This document shows, in pieces, positions 28,078-37,202 of a DNA stretch of 64,000 bases. The DNA comes from Alteromonas aquimaris (lineage in GTDB: Bacteria > Pseudomonadota > Gammaproteobacteria > Enterobacterales > Alteromonadaceae). Every line of letters begins with the position of its first letter. The stretch's first letter is position 1. The translations under genes were made by a program, and so were the position numbers. The notes beneath the pieces were generated by a model. The model was given only the letters and a program-made list of their open reading frames with translations, was not told where the DNA came from and did not search any database. The stretch is taken from contig NZ_JAPFRD010000005.1 in the NCBI RefSeq assembly GCF_026183695.1, forward strand, positions 368,968 to 432,967, read 5' to 3'.

Positions 28078-29220
28078 ATGAATAAATACGATGAGCAACT
28101 TGCTCAGCTGCGCGAAGGCATTGATGCTATAGACGCTGAGCTGGTTCAATTACTGCAACGTCGCGCGCAGTTAACCGGTAAAATCGGTGAAATAAAAGCA
28201 CACACAGGGATGCCTGTGTTCGTGCCCGAACGGGAAGCGGCATTGATACAAGAGCGCCGCCAACAGGCACACGAGATTGGCGTTTCGGCAGATCTGATAG
28301 AAGATTTATTACGTCGAATTATGCGGGAATCCTATCACACACAGAATAACCGCTATCGGTGCGCCAACGCCAACATAACGCAGGTTACCGTGGTAGGGGG
28401 TAATGGCGCTTTAGGGAGAGTAATCTGCTCTTTGTTTAGTAAGAGTGGGTATGCAGTGGCGATTGTAGAGAAAGATGACTGGAATAATCCCGCCACGCAA
28501 GCCTTATTAGATCAGTCAAACTTAGTAATAGTAGCTGTACCCATAAATGTTACTGAACACGTCATTCGGAAACTGGGTAACTTGCCAGCTGATTGTATTC
28601 TGGCAGATATCACCAGTGTGAAAGTAAAGCCTTTGCAAACCATGTTAGAAGTCCATCCAGGCCCGGTGGTGGGTTTGCACCCTATGTTTGGACCTGATGC
28701 ACCCGGCATGATTAAACAGGTAGTGGTAGTGTGTGATGGCCGCATGCCCACCGCATACCAATGGTTAATTGAGCAAATGACCATCTGGGGCGCGGCTGTA
28801 CATCACAGCTCAGCCCAACAACACGATCAAGCCATGGCCTACATTCAGGTCATGCGTCACTTTTCTACCTTTGTTTACGGCGCCCATTTACAAGAGGAGA
28901 ACCCGGATTTGAATGTGCTCACCGTATTTAGCTCACCTATCTATCGGCTGGAGCTGGCCATGGTAGGACGTTTATTTGCGCAGGCTCCCAGTCTTTATGC
29001 CGACATTATTTTTGCTAACCCCGAGAACATTGCCCTGTTAAAACGTTTTCACAAACGCTACGGCGATGCATTAAATAAACTTGAAACAGGCGATAAAGCG
29101 TCGTTTATCAAACAATTTTTGACAATTGGCCAATGGTTTGGCGATTACGCCAAAAAATGCTTGGTTGATAGCAAGCAATTATTGCTAAAAGCGGATGATG
29201 ACCAAATGCTGAGGAAGTAG
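28078..29220 (+). CDS. tyrA: Bifunctional chorismate mutase / prephenate dehydrogenase (T-protein)
   Basis: The protein turns chorismate into prephenate and then into 4-hydroxyphenylpyruvate for tyrosine. The 380 residues have an AroQ chorismate mutase at 1-90 ([30 protein letters not shown]) and a dehydrogenase at about 100-375 with the nucleotide motif [11 protein letters not shown], the sequence [10 protein letters not shown] and the catalytic region GLHPMFGPD. It follows aroF in one operon. Confidence 0.97.
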   Translation: MNKYDEQLAQLREGIDAIDAELVQLLQRRAQLTGKIGEIKAHTGMPVFVPEREAALIQERRQQAHEIGVSADLIEDLLRRIMRESYHTQNNRYRCANANITQVTVVGGNGALGRVICSLFSKSGYAVAIVEKDDWNNPATQALLDQSNLVIVAVPINVTEHVIRKLGNLPADCILADITSVKVKPLQTMLEVHPGPVVGLHPMFGPDAPGMIKQVVVVCDGRMPTAYQWLIEQMTIWGAAVHHSSAQQHDQAMAYIQVMRHFSTFVYGAHLQEENPDLNVLTVFSSPIYRLELAMVGRLFAQAPSLYADIIFANPENIALLKRFHKRYGDALNKLETGDKASFIKQFLTIGQWFGDYAKKCLVDSKQLLLKADDDQMLRK

Positions 29221-29493
29221 CGAGTACAGATAACAAAAAGCTAATGTACGTGTGTGCGTCCCCATCGTTTAATCAAGGTGATCCTCCAACAAATAAACAC
29301 TGCAAATGGGGTTTTCCAACCTAATTCACTAAATGTCCTTTCATACCGCTGACGTACAATATATATTTACCTCAGATCATGTAATGAAGTAGTAGGTCTT
29401 ATCATTTCACATCTCGAAATAAGCCTCTCGCCACTTGAACAGGCCGACAAATATCTTTTTCGAAAATTATATTTAGACCCGACGATAATCAAA

Positions 29494-29904
29494 ATGATAT
29501 TTGTAACTATGTCCGTCGAAGAGGTAGATGCCTGGTTTGAAAAAGTCTATCAGAATAAGAAAAATGACTACTGTTTTTATAAAATTACGGCAGCAAATAG
29601 CGTTTCTGTATTTGGCTTGATTGGGTTAATTAAACGGCGTGAAGATGTAGTAGAGTACGGCATAATGTTGGGTGAAAAGTTTCGGCAAAAGGGAATAGGT
29701 CTCACCGCTACCCGTTTGTTGTTAGAGGAAGTCTACCGAAACGGTCAAAGCTGCCACATCATAGGGCGTTGCATTCCTGAAAACAAAGCGATGATTAGAG
29801 TATTTAGCAAGTGTAATTTTAAGCAAGTATCTCCCGCAGCGTACCAGGAAGTTGAAGGTACAAATCCTAATTTGACGTTTCGTAAACGCGTAACCCTCTA
29901 CTAA
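29494..29904 (+). CDS. GNAT family N-acetyltransferase, N terminus probably extends upstream
   Basis: A ribosomal-protein/amino-acid type GNAT. The acetyl-CoA loop is GEKFRQKGIGLTATRLLLEE and the late motif is IIGRCIPENKAMIRVFSKCNF. The first ATG (29494) gives 136 residues, but the same frame stays open back to 29353 and the part from 29401 reads ISHLEISLSPLEQADKYLF, the usual N terminus of this family. No ATG, GTG or TTG exists in that upstream part; ATC/ATT codons stand at 29401-29406. Either a rare start is used or the start codon has been lost. Confidence 0.75.
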   Translation: MIFVTMSVEEVDAWFEKVYQNKKNDYCFYKITAANSVSVFGLIGLIKRREDVVEYGIMLGEKFRQKGIGLTATRLLLEEVYRNGQSCHIIGRCIPENKAMIRVFSKCNFKQVSPAAYQEVEGTNPNLTFRKRVTLY

Positions 29905-29919
29905 AACGGGTGTATCAGA

Positions 29920-31206
29920 ATGAAGTCTATCCGTATTCCAATCACGAACTTATATGCTCAAGGCGGCTACTGTGCTCAGTTTTTAATTGGCCCTGATGCA
30001 ACGCCCGTAAACCTGATACTCGATACAGGAAGTAGTACGTTTGTTATAAGCCATGAAAAAGTTTGCGCTCTTGCTGAAACCACCTTTCAGGGTACCACCT
30101 ACGCACAGGATATACAGTATGGCAAAGGCGGATGGTACGGGCCAGTAGTTCATGCCCAAGTCGGGGTAAGAGAATTAGACGAGCATATTGACTTGGCCGA
30201 CGTCGCCCTCGCTATCACTTCAAAAGAAGAAGCGGCAAGCTTTTTAAATGCTGATGGCATTATGGGGTTGGCCTATTCGGGATTAAACCATGCTTATGAT
30301 CTTACGGCGTATCTTACCGAGAATAATGTAGAGCCCTGTGTCAGTTATCCATATTTGATGACAAATAGCGAACAGACCGTGCCGCAATACACGCATTTTC
30401 TCCATCGCTTTCCCAAGATTGACATCACCCCTTACTTTACTCAACTGGAAGAATCCGGCGTAGTGGCCGATCAGTTTTCATTGCTTACCCATCGTTCAAG
30501 TATTTACCATACCGCTACAACTGAATCGGCAGAAGTAGCCAACGCCAATCAGTTGAACCATGGTTTACTTGTTTTGGGCGCGCCGCAAAAACATGACGAT
30601 CTGTACCAGGCTCCAGTGCATACTGTTAAAGTGTTGCACGATAAATATTATAATGTGAGCGTCCTCGGGGTACAGGTGGGTGACGGTGAGACATTAGAAG
30701 CTCCGGCTTTAGCCCCCAAACACGTAAGAGCGTATTGCTCCAATGGTATTGTAGATAGTGGTGCAACAGCCATTGTGCTGCCAGCAGAGTTGTTTCAACA
30801 GGTTAAAGCTGAACTGATTAAGTATAACAGCGCCTTTGCCCAGATATTAGCACCCTACAATGCGTTTACGGGGAAAGAAATAGGTACGCCATTAACGCTG
30901 CTAGATCTAAACCAATGGCCAGACATAACCCTGTATTTAGAAGGTGATAATGCAGAGCCGGTGGCACTTACGGTCGCGCCTGAGACTTACTGGCAGGTAA
31001 ACGCGCCTCAGTCCCATCAAGCCACATTCAAGCTGTGTACGTTACCAGGCTGGCCAAACCAATTGATTTTAGGTTTGCCTTTGTTAAACAATTACTACAC
31101 TATTTTTGACCGGCGGGTGGGCGACGAGGGCGTGATTCGTTTCGCGAAAAAAGCGAATATTCCTGACTTAGTTACAAATGCGATTGCGCAGGCGATACAC
31201 AAGTAA
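29920..31206 (+). CDS. Bacterial pepsin-like aspartic peptidase (family A1, shewasin-like)
   Basis: The 428 residues have both halves of a pepsin fold. The first catalytic motif is LILDTGSSTFV (Asp35), the flap is QYGKGGWYG near 67-75, the second catalytic motif is GIVDSGATAIVLP (Asp279), and the late hydrophobic-hydrophobic-Gly motif is ILGLPLLNNYYTIFDR. Pepsins are mainly eukaryotic; a few marine gammaproteobacteria, such as Shewanella, have cytoplasmic homologues without pro-segment. Here too no signal peptide or propeptide is seen. The gene lies 15 bp after the GNAT gene and may share its transcript. Substrates are unknown. Confidence 0.88.
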   Translation: MKSIRIPITNLYAQGGYCAQFLIGPDATPVNLILDTGSSTFVISHEKVCALAETTFQGTTYAQDIQYGKGGWYGPVVHAQVGVRELDEHIDLADVALAITSKEEAASFLNADGIMGLAYSGLNHAYDLTAYLTENNVEPCVSYPYLMTNSEQTVPQYTHFLHRFPKIDITPYFTQLEESGVVADQFSLLTHRSSIYHTATTESAEVANANQLNHGLLVLGAPQKHDDLYQAPVHTVKVLHDKYYNVSVLGVQVGDGETLEAPALAPKHVRAYCSNGIVDSGATAIVLPAELFQQVKAELIKYNSAFAQILAPYNAFTGKEIGTPLTLLDLNQWPDITLYLEGDNAEPVALTVAPETYWQVNAPQSHQATFKLCTLPGWPNQLILGLPLLNNYYTIFDRRVGDEGVIRFAKKANIPDLVTNAIAQAIHK

Positions 31207-31831
31207 ACAGATACAACCACGGCACGTCTACCTTGGTACAGCAATGTATGGCACTTCACCAATGAGGACTAACCCAATCGAATAATAAAATTGGCTCTTA
31301 TTTAGTCGGGGTTATACGCGTTGGTTAACATTTTGTGTGGGTTTTTATCAAACTTCGTTACAGGCCAAAAAGCAAGCTATCAGTGGTTGCACCCGTACCG
31401 TACGGCAAAATAGGACATACACTCACAAGACGCCAATACCATATGTTGGCAGGCGAAACTGGTAAATGGTCTGGGTGCTTGATGAAAGATATACATCATA
31501 TTGATGTAAGTGATCGGGTAGCAAGAAATCCTATGCATAGCCTGCACCACCGTGAAATTGAGACCATACTTATTAATTGTTATGTTCTACAAATGCCAAA
31601 TAGAGTGTAGTCGTGGTAGGTACCGAGAAGTTTGTTTCATTATTTAATCACTGGGCGACATATCAATGTTTCCTCCACGTGCCCTTTATGAAGATTCGAT
31701 TGCGATTAGGATGCTGGAAAGCAATACGTCTAAAAATTGAGGATACGAAACGAAAGTCCATGCCAAGTCGTCAAATCGGTACTGGCGAGTAAGAAATTAA
31801 AAGTAATGAAGATTATAAAGAGGTCACCAGT
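31207..31831. other. 625-bp intergenic stretch without a supported gene
   Basis: Several short frames are open, the longest a 91-codon frame at 31335-31610, but none has a Shine-Dalgarno sequence or a recognisable family. A short basic frame ends near 31791 (reading KIRLRLGCWKAIRLKIED). The stretch may hold decayed remains. Its end must contain the promoter of the methyltransferase gene. Confidence 0.4.
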
Positions 31832-32629
31832 TTGAATAATCAATCCGGAAGTATGGTGTGTGTAGGTGTAGGCATGACATTAGGTTCACACATTTGCCCA
31901 CTTTCAAGAAGCCATATTGAACAAGCCGATGTCGTGTTCTGCAGTATGTCAGATCAGTATGTGGAAGAGTGGGTGATGTCCATGAACAGTGATGTTCGTA
32001 GCTTACAACCCCTTTATTCGGAAGGCAAAGATCGCCGCCAGACCTACCGCGAAATGGTAGAGCTCATGATGGCTGAAGTGCGGCAGGGAAAAAAAGTTGT
32101 TGGTGCATTTTACGGCCATCCCGGAGTCTTTGCACTGGTGCCCCATAAAGTCATTAAACAAGCTCGTGAGGAAGGGTTTGCGGGGCACATGGAACCAGGC
32201 GTCTCAGCGGAAGATTGCTTGTATGCAGATATGGGACTAGACCCTGGCTCCCACGGATGTGCACATTACGAAGCCAGTCAATTCTTAATGAATGAGAAGT
32301 GTTTTGATACCACCGCTCTATTGGTTCTATGGCAAATTGGTATGGTGGGCGATCGTCAGCATAAAAAGTTTATCGCGGATGGCCGTTACCGTAAAGTGCT
32401 GCAAGATTGCCTGCTGGACTATTACCCCGCGGATCATCAGGTAGCGCTATATGAAGCAGCTGTACTACCTGTTGAGAGAGTAAGAATTGAATGGATGAGA
32501 ATAGATCAACTTTTCGAAGCGAACGTTTATCAACATTCAACGTTAGTCGTTCCACCAGCAAAAAAGAAGAGCCCTGACCAAAAAATTGCTCAGCTGATGA
32601 AGGAGATAGACCAGGAACTATCCCTCTAA
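31832..32629 (+). CDS. Borosin-type peptide alpha-N-methyltransferase (SonM-like), TP-methylase fold
   Basis: The 265 residues have the tetrapyrrole-methylase fold with VCVGVGMTLG (9-18), SRSHIEQADVVF (25-36), YGHPGVFA (94-101) and MEPGVSAEDCLYADMGLDPG. It is far from cobalamin and sirohaem methylases but matches what I recall of SonM, the split borosin methyltransferase of Shewanella oneidensis, including HYEASQFLM and a LLVLWQIGMVGD segment. The R-R-x-x-Y element at 68-72 matches the Arg/Tyr pair that serves catalysis in OphMA. Borosin enzymes methylate backbone amides of a precursor peptide. The TTG start is backed by AAAGAGG 9 bp before; an ATG exists at 31853. A candidate precursor lies 358 bp downstream. 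Confidence 0.82.
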   Translation: MNNQSGSMVCVGVGMTLGSHICPLSRSHIEQADVVFCSMSDQYVEEWVMSMNSDVRSLQPLYSEGKDRRQTYREMVELMMAEVRQGKKVVGAFYGHPGVFALVPHKVIKQAREEGFAGHMEPGVSAEDCLYADMGLDPGSHGCAHYEASQFLMNEKCFDTTALLVLWQIGMVGDRQHKKFIADGRYRKVLQDCLLDYYPADHQVALYEAAVLPVERVRIEWMRIDQLFEANVYQHSTLVVPPAKKKSPDQKIAQLMKEIDQELSL

Positions 32630-32987
32630 CGCTTATCTAGCATATTCATATTGCCATATTGTAATGCAATCTATGTAAAGCAACGTAACCGGACTAGTTT
32701 CGTCGAGAATACCACCTTTAGCGAAGAAACATAGCAGGTGCTCGTTTCAGTAGTTTATTCTCCTGACCTTTTCTACATTTGAGTTGGAAAAAGTGAGAGC
32801 CATAATCTACCTATTAATTCTCCAATATCTTGTCCAATTCAATGCTTTTTCAGTTATTTATTGGACTTTGTTATGGCTGCAGACACGATTGCTACTGGGT
32901 TAGCTTATTTTTAAAAGTTAACAAAAACATTTAATAATGCTAATCTTCGCGAGTCGTTAACTCGGCATGAATCTAAAAGGAGCTTGT
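32630..32987. other. 358-bp stretch between methyltransferase and candidate precursor
   Basis: No gene with coding character is seen. It is AT-rich. A small hairpin CGAGT-CGTTA-ACTCG lies at about 32950-32964, close before the Shine-Dalgarno of the small gene. The length suggests that the precursor has its own promoter. Confidence 0.4.
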
Positions 32988-33185
32988 ATGTCTGTTATAG
33001 AATTATTAGAAAAAATGGGTGCTGATGCTTCAGCAAATACTGGAGCCGCTCGAGATCAATTTTGGTCCATGTCGGAAATGACGGAAGAACAGTTAAAATA
33101 CAATAAATTATGGTGCTTAGTTGTTCCTGAAAAAGAAGATGACGATGAAGATGGAGAAGAGGACAATAAAATTGTTCTAAACTAA
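32988..33185 (+). CDS. Candidate borosin precursor peptide, 65 residues
   Basis: A strong AAGGAG lies 5 bp before the ATG at 32988. The peptide starts MSVIELLEKMGADA, has MTEEQL at 31-36, and ends with an acidic linker (about 48-60) and the tail NKIVLN. The first 40 residues resemble in layout the helical borosin-binding domain of SonA (a short MS..LxxxLGxDA start and an LTDEQI-like element), as I recall it. The hydrophobic C-terminal tail or the LWCLVVP segment (41-47) could be the N-methylated core. No signal peptide is seen. It ends 2 bp before the diguanylate cyclase start. The precursor call is an inference from the neighbouring methyltransferase and the peptide's layout. Confidence 0.6.
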   Translation: MSVIELLEKMGADASANTGAARDQFWSMSEMTEEQLKYNKLWCLVVPEKEDDDEDGEEDNKIVLN

Positions 33186-33187
33186 CC

Positions 33188-34930
33188 GTGAAATATCTTC
33201 TTTATTTTTGCCTTATGTTGTCATCTGCCATCTTTGCAGATGACAACGTTTCGCTATTGAAAGAAGCCGATAGTTTAAAAAGTCGAGATCCCCACACATT
33301 TCAAGAGATTTTACACACCCTAGAGTCTCGCTCTTATTCATTCTCATTATACGAAGCCAACTATTATAAATATCTACAAGCATTTTTACTAAGCTATACA
33401 GGCGAATCAGCCCACGCAATTGAACATTTTAAAGAGGTTTATAACTCTGCTAAAAATGTTGATTTAAAGATTAGAGCGTTGACGTCAGCCATCAATATGT
33501 TCGGCATCACCCGCAACTATGTTGATGGTTATAAGTATGCCCAGCAATTAATAACTATTGTTCCAAAGGCAAGTAAAGAAGTGAGGGAAAGTGCTTATAC
33601 AGGACTCTCTATTTTTTATAATCAGTTGGGAGAGTACAAACTTGGTTTATTTGCTGCTAATAAAGTGCTGGAGGAAGCTGAAGACAAAAGGTTAATCTGC
33701 TTTGCCGATCACTCGCGTATTGAAGCACAATCAAACCTTGACCTTATAATTAGCCCCTCCTCAGCAGATTCCGCAATTAATTATTGCCTTCAAATTAAGG
33801 AATTTGCCGCTGCATTATTTAATATTGTTGTGAAAGCTCGGTTGCATAAGAATCTGGGAGAAGTGGATCAAGCTATCGCTGTAATGGAAGATAATGTGGA
33901 AGTGTTTAATAAAGCATTCTATCCCGTGGCGAAAGCTGATTATAAAGCTGAATTAGCACAACTTTACTTTCTCAAAAAAGAGTTTTTGAAAGCAAAAGTT
34001 AATGCCGAAGAATCTATTCAACTTTCCATTGGCGCAGGAATGTTTCGATCAAGGATAGACGCATTCGAAGTGTTATATAAATACTACGAAGTAGAAAATG
34101 ATGTGGCGAAGGCCTACCACTATTTTCAAGAATATTATAAGACGCAAAAGGCGTTTTTGGATGAAGTAAAGCTGACCCAGCTGGCGATTCAACAAACTAA
34201 ATTTGATGCCCAAGAGAAAGCCAATCAAATTGCACTGCTTAACAAAGAAAATTCATTACTCAAGACGCAAGCTGAATTAGCCCAACGGGAGATTGATAAT
34301 AGCCGATTGGTTATTGCCACATTGGTTTTACTCGCGTCGATTGTCGTAGTGTGGTTGTTATTCAATCATAGAATGAACATACAACTTAAAACGCAGGCAC
34401 AGACTGATGAATTAACCGGTATTGCCAATCGACACTATTTTACGAATGTTGCCGAAAAAGCGTTAAGTTACCACAAGAAAACGGGGCAACATCTCACCGT
34501 AGTAGTATTCGACTTAGATTTTTTTAAAAACGTCAACGACACCCATGGCCATGTGATAGGCGACTGGGCGCTTAAGGCGGTGGTAAGCGTAGTGCAGCGT
34601 GTCTGTCGTAACCAAGACGTTTTCGGACGATTAGGTGGAGAAGAGTTCGCCATATTATTGCCCGGTTGTGGGGCAAGAAAGGCGCAGTCAATTACTGAAA
34701 GTTGTCGCAGTGCTATTGCTGCTATCGATACTTCTGAAACCGGTGAACAGTTTAACATAACGGCCAGCTTCGGTGTGGCCGATACCAAGCTGTGCGGTTA
34801 TAAATTTCAGCATTTATATGCGTGCGCTGATAAAGCGATGTACCGCAGTAAGGATGAAGGCAGAAACCGTGTATATGTTTATGATGGCTGTCCACCTGAA
34901 TCCTTTACCCTCGACGAAAAATTTAGTTAG
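33188..34930 (+). CDS. Diguanylate cyclase with periplasmic TPR region
   Basis: The 580 residues begin with a signal peptide (KYLLYFCLMLSSAIFADD), followed by TPR-like helical repeats (about 30-330), a coiled coil (340-372), one membrane helix (375-395) and a GGDEF domain (415-570). The active-site motif is GRLGGEEFAILLPG near 482, with the inhibitory I-site RNQD nine residues before it. It should make cyclic di-GMP in the cytoplasm in response to a periplasmic cue. The GTG start lies 2 bp after the stop of the small peptide gene, so both are co-translated; a functional tie with the peptide is possible. It is convergent with pheA, 14 bp away. Confidence 0.92.
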   Translation: MKYLLYFCLMLSSAIFADDNVSLLKEADSLKSRDPHTFQEILHTLESRSYSFSLYEANYYKYLQAFLLSYTGESAHAIEHFKEVYNSAKNVDLKIRALTSAINMFGITRNYVDGYKYAQQLITIVPKASKEVRESAYTGLSIFYNQLGEYKLGLFAANKVLEEAEDKRLICFADHSRIEAQSNLDLIISPSSADSAINYCLQIKEFAAALFNIVVKARLHKNLGEVDQAIAVMEDNVEVFNKAFYPVAKADYKAELAQLYFLKKEFLKAKVNAEESIQLSIGAGMFRSRIDAFEVLYKYYEVENDVAKAYHYFQEYYKTQKAFLDEVKLTQLAIQQTKFDAQEKANQIALLNKENSLLKTQAELAQREIDNSRLVIATLVLLASIVVVWLLFNHRMNIQLKTQAQTDELTGIANRHYFTNVAEKALSYHKKTGQHLTVVVFDLDFFKNVNDTHGHVIGDWALKAVVSVVQRVCRNQDVFGRLGGEEFAILLPGCGARKAQSITESCRSAIAAIDTSETGEQFNITASFGVADTKLCGYKFQHLYACADKAMYRSKDEGRNRVYVYDGCPPESFTLDEKFS

Positions 34931-34944
34931 TACACTTACCCTTT

Positions 34945-36126
34945 TTATTCCGTTAACGCACGGGCTGCGGCCACTTTGGTAGGGCTTATTTCCTCACTTG
35001 GATAACACCCTAACACCTTAAGGTAGCGGGTAATCTTACGAAGCGCATCTATCGCCTGTTGCAGAGGTCCATCGCTCAAATTACCTTCTACATCAATGTA
35101 AAACATTTCTTCCCAGGGATTGCCCGGAATAGGGCGAGATTCTAACTTCGTCATATTGATGGCGTTTTCTTTTAACACCAATAGTGCTTCAACAAGTGCG
35201 CCGGGTTTTTGTACAGTAGACATAACAAAGGTAGTTTTGGCTGGTACTTGCAAGGGAACGTTAACCGCGTCGCGGGCGACCACAATAAATCGACTGTGGT
35301 TTTCTTTCTGGTTGGCAAGATTCGATTTAATCGCGGTTAAACCATACAATTTCCCGCCTGCTTCACTTCCTATTGCAGCCACGTCGTCGCGCTTCAATTC
35401 ACTCACCGCTAACATGGCAGAAGAGGTGCTATCCATTGTTTTGACTTCGACACTGCCAAGTTCAGCGAGAAAGTGACTGCACTGAGTAAAAACCTGCGGA
35501 TGGGCATACAAGGTATTGATTTGACTGATTTGCGTATCGCCACTCACCAATAACGCATGGCGGATAGGGTGGGTTAATTCGCCAATTATATTTAATTGCG
35601 TATGTTGTAATTGGTCATACACTTCATTAATACTGCCCGAGGTAGTATTTTCAATAGGAAGTACCGCGAAATCAGCCTCAGCATGCTCAACCTTACTGAC
35701 AATTTCACTAAAACTCTGACAACCGATTTCCAATACTTCGCCTGGTCGACGAGAAAAATATTTCTGCGTCGCCAGGTAACTATAAGATCCTTTGTCCCCT
35801 AGGAAAGCCACTCTGTTAAGGGGGAGGGCGCTGCCAGGATTAGCGCGCTGGGCCAGCATAGCTTGTTGATTTAACACGGAATCTTCAATGATGACGTGAA
35901 ATAGCTGGGTAACGTAGTGAGGATCCAGCCCCGCCTCCTGGCCGGTTTTGATCAGTCGAACCAATAATTGCTCTTCGCGGCGCACATCCCGCACCGGAAT
36001 GTGATGTTTGATCTTTGTTTCCGCCACTTCGTTGGTAAGGCTCCGGCGCTGCGCAAACAGATGAATCAACTGCTGATCAACCCTGGTGATTTTTTCTCGT
36101 AGTGCATCTAAAACTGGCTCTGACAT
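34945..36126 (-). CDS. pheA: Bifunctional chorismate mutase / prephenate dehydratase (P-protein)
   Basis: PheA makes phenylpyruvate from chorismate via prephenate. The 393 residues have an AroQ mutase (1-90), a dehydratase domain (about 105-285) with VAFLGDKGSYSY and the catalytic TTSGSINEVYDQL near 163, and a C-terminal ACT domain (300-375) with GALVEALLVLKENAINMTKLESRPIPG that binds phenylalanine. The gene is controlled by a readable attenuator with a leader peptide. Confidence 0.97.
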   Translation of the reverse strand: MSEPVLDALREKITRVDQQLIHLFAQRRSLTNEVAETKIKHHIPVRDVRREEQLLVRLIKTGQEAGLDPHYVTQLFHVIIEDSVLNQQAMLAQRANPGSALPLNRVAFLGDKGSYSYLATQKYFSRRPGEVLEIGCQSFSEIVSKVEHAEADFAVLPIENTTSGSINEVYDQLQHTQLNIIGELTHPIRHALLVSGDTQISQINTLYAHPQVFTQCSHFLAELGSVEVKTMDSTSSAMLAVSELKRDDVAAIGSEAGGKLYGLTAIKSNLANQKENHSRFIVVARDAVNVPLQVPAKTTFVMSTVQKPGALVEALLVLKENAINMTKLESRPIPGNPWEEMFYIDVEGNLSDGPLQQAIDALRKITRYLKVLGCYPSEEISPTKVAAARALTE

Positions 36127-36150
36127 AATTCACATTCCAGATTGGGGTCC

Positions 36151-36175
36151 AAAAAAAAACCTCCCGGTGGGAGGT
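36151..36175 (-). terminator. pheA attenuator terminator
   Basis: On the minus strand the stem ACCTCCC / GGGAGGT (36159-36175) is followed by nine T, about 25 bp before the pheA start codon. A GGGAGG at about 36193-36198, just after the leader stop, can pair with the CCTCCC arm as antiterminator. Confidence 0.88.
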
Positions 36176-36198
36176 CTATGTACACACTTCAGCCTCCC

Positions 36199-36258
36199 TC
36201 AGATGATGGGGATAAAGCCAAAGAAAAAAGTTGAAGCATGCGAATAATACACTTTCAT
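36199..36258 (-). CDS. pheL: pheA leader peptide
   Basis: The 19-residue peptide MKVYYSHASTFFFGFIPII has four Phe in a window of five positions (FFFGF), plus two Tyr. When charged tRNA-Phe is scarce, ribosomes should stall there and let the antiterminator form. The peptide stop overlaps the start of the pairing region, as expected for transcription attenuation. Confidence 0.88.
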   Translation of the reverse strand: MKVYYSHASTFFFGFIPII

Positions 36259-36326
36259 TAAATCACTGTATGATTTAGCTGGAATGCTGTCAATCACAAA
36301 TCGCACATGAGCTGTTGCCAAAACAC

Positions 36327-37127
36327 TTATTCACTTAGTAACGCGGCCAGCATTGCTCTGACTTCCGTGGGTTCAAAAGGCTTGTCACATAATGCGTTGA
36401 CCCCTGTTTGCTGGATATTTGCCATATGCGCACTATCAGCCGCCTCAGAAGTCACCATGATAATAGGAATATGGGTGGTTTCGGGGTTAAAGCGAATGAA
36501 TTCAGATAATTCGCGACCGTCCATTTCAGGCATATTATAGTCTGTTACCACTAAATCAAATTCTTCGTCTTTAATGTAAGTCAGTGCCATAGCACCATTT
36601 TCAGCCTCGCGGATCTTTTTCAGGCCCATGCCTTCTAGTACCCGGCGAATGTGGTTTCGCGCCAGTTTACTGTCATCAACCAGTAATACACGCACTTCCT
36701 GTACGTCGAATAATTCCAGTTCCAGCTCATCATGATTGATTAAATCCAGGCTTGCGTTGAGTGCGCGTGAAAGATGAAGTGGCTCAAACGGTTTGGGTAA
36801 AATTGCGGCGACACCCGCTTGTTTGAATTCCTCCAGTTTACTCAAACGATTTTCGCTGGAAACCAGCATGAAAGGAATGGCTTTATATTCATCAGATTCT
36901 TTAATGAATTTCAGTAAATCAAGCGCGGTGCCATCTTCAAAGTACATGGCGCTAACAATTAGATCAGCCCCGTGCGATTTAACTGCGGCGCGCGCTTCTG
37001 CCAGCGTACTGACCGGATCAATTTCTTTCACTTTCTCTTTTAGCAACAGCGTGGTAATTATCTTGCGTTGGGTATCAGAAGGCTCCACCAACACAATGTG
37101 TAAGTCAGATATTGACAACTTTTCCAT
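36327..37127 (-). CDS. Double receiver-domain response regulator, first receiver degenerate
   Basis: The 266 residues are two REC domains and nothing else. The second (about 143-265) has the full set: VLLVDDSK, phospho-acceptor VVTDYNMPEMDG, MVTSE and DKPFEP. The first (about 8-125) keeps the fold and the Lys (PKPFEP) but has DLIVSAMYF where the acceptor Asp should be, so it is likely a pseudo-receiver. Such REC-REC proteins act by protein contacts. The neighbouring CrsA/CrsR-like genes are divergent on the other side of yciH, which hints at a shared signalling role. Confidence 0.9.
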   Translation of the reverse strand: MEKLSISDLHIVLVEPSDTQRKIITTLLLKEKVKEIDPVSTLAEARAAVKSHGADLIVSAMYFEDGTALDLLKFIKESDEYKAIPFMLVSSENRLSKLEEFKQAGVAAILPKPFEPLHLSRALNASLDLINHDELELELFDVQEVRVLLVDDSKLARNHIRRVLEGMGLKKIREAENGAMALTYIKDEEFDLVVTDYNMPEMDGRELSEFIRFNPETTHIPIIMVTSEAADSAHMANIQQTGVNALCDKPFEPTEVRAMLAALLSE

Positions 37128-37202
37128 CTATTTTTACTCATTTATAAAGGCAGCGTTCGCACCATTGGCGGAACTGCCAGAAGATTCAACATTCAGTTTA
37201 AT

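Noticed and set aside
31335..31610. 91-codon open frame after the pepsin gene
   Set aside because: It has no ribosome site, no known motif and an odd composition; the whole region looks like non-coding or decayed DNA.
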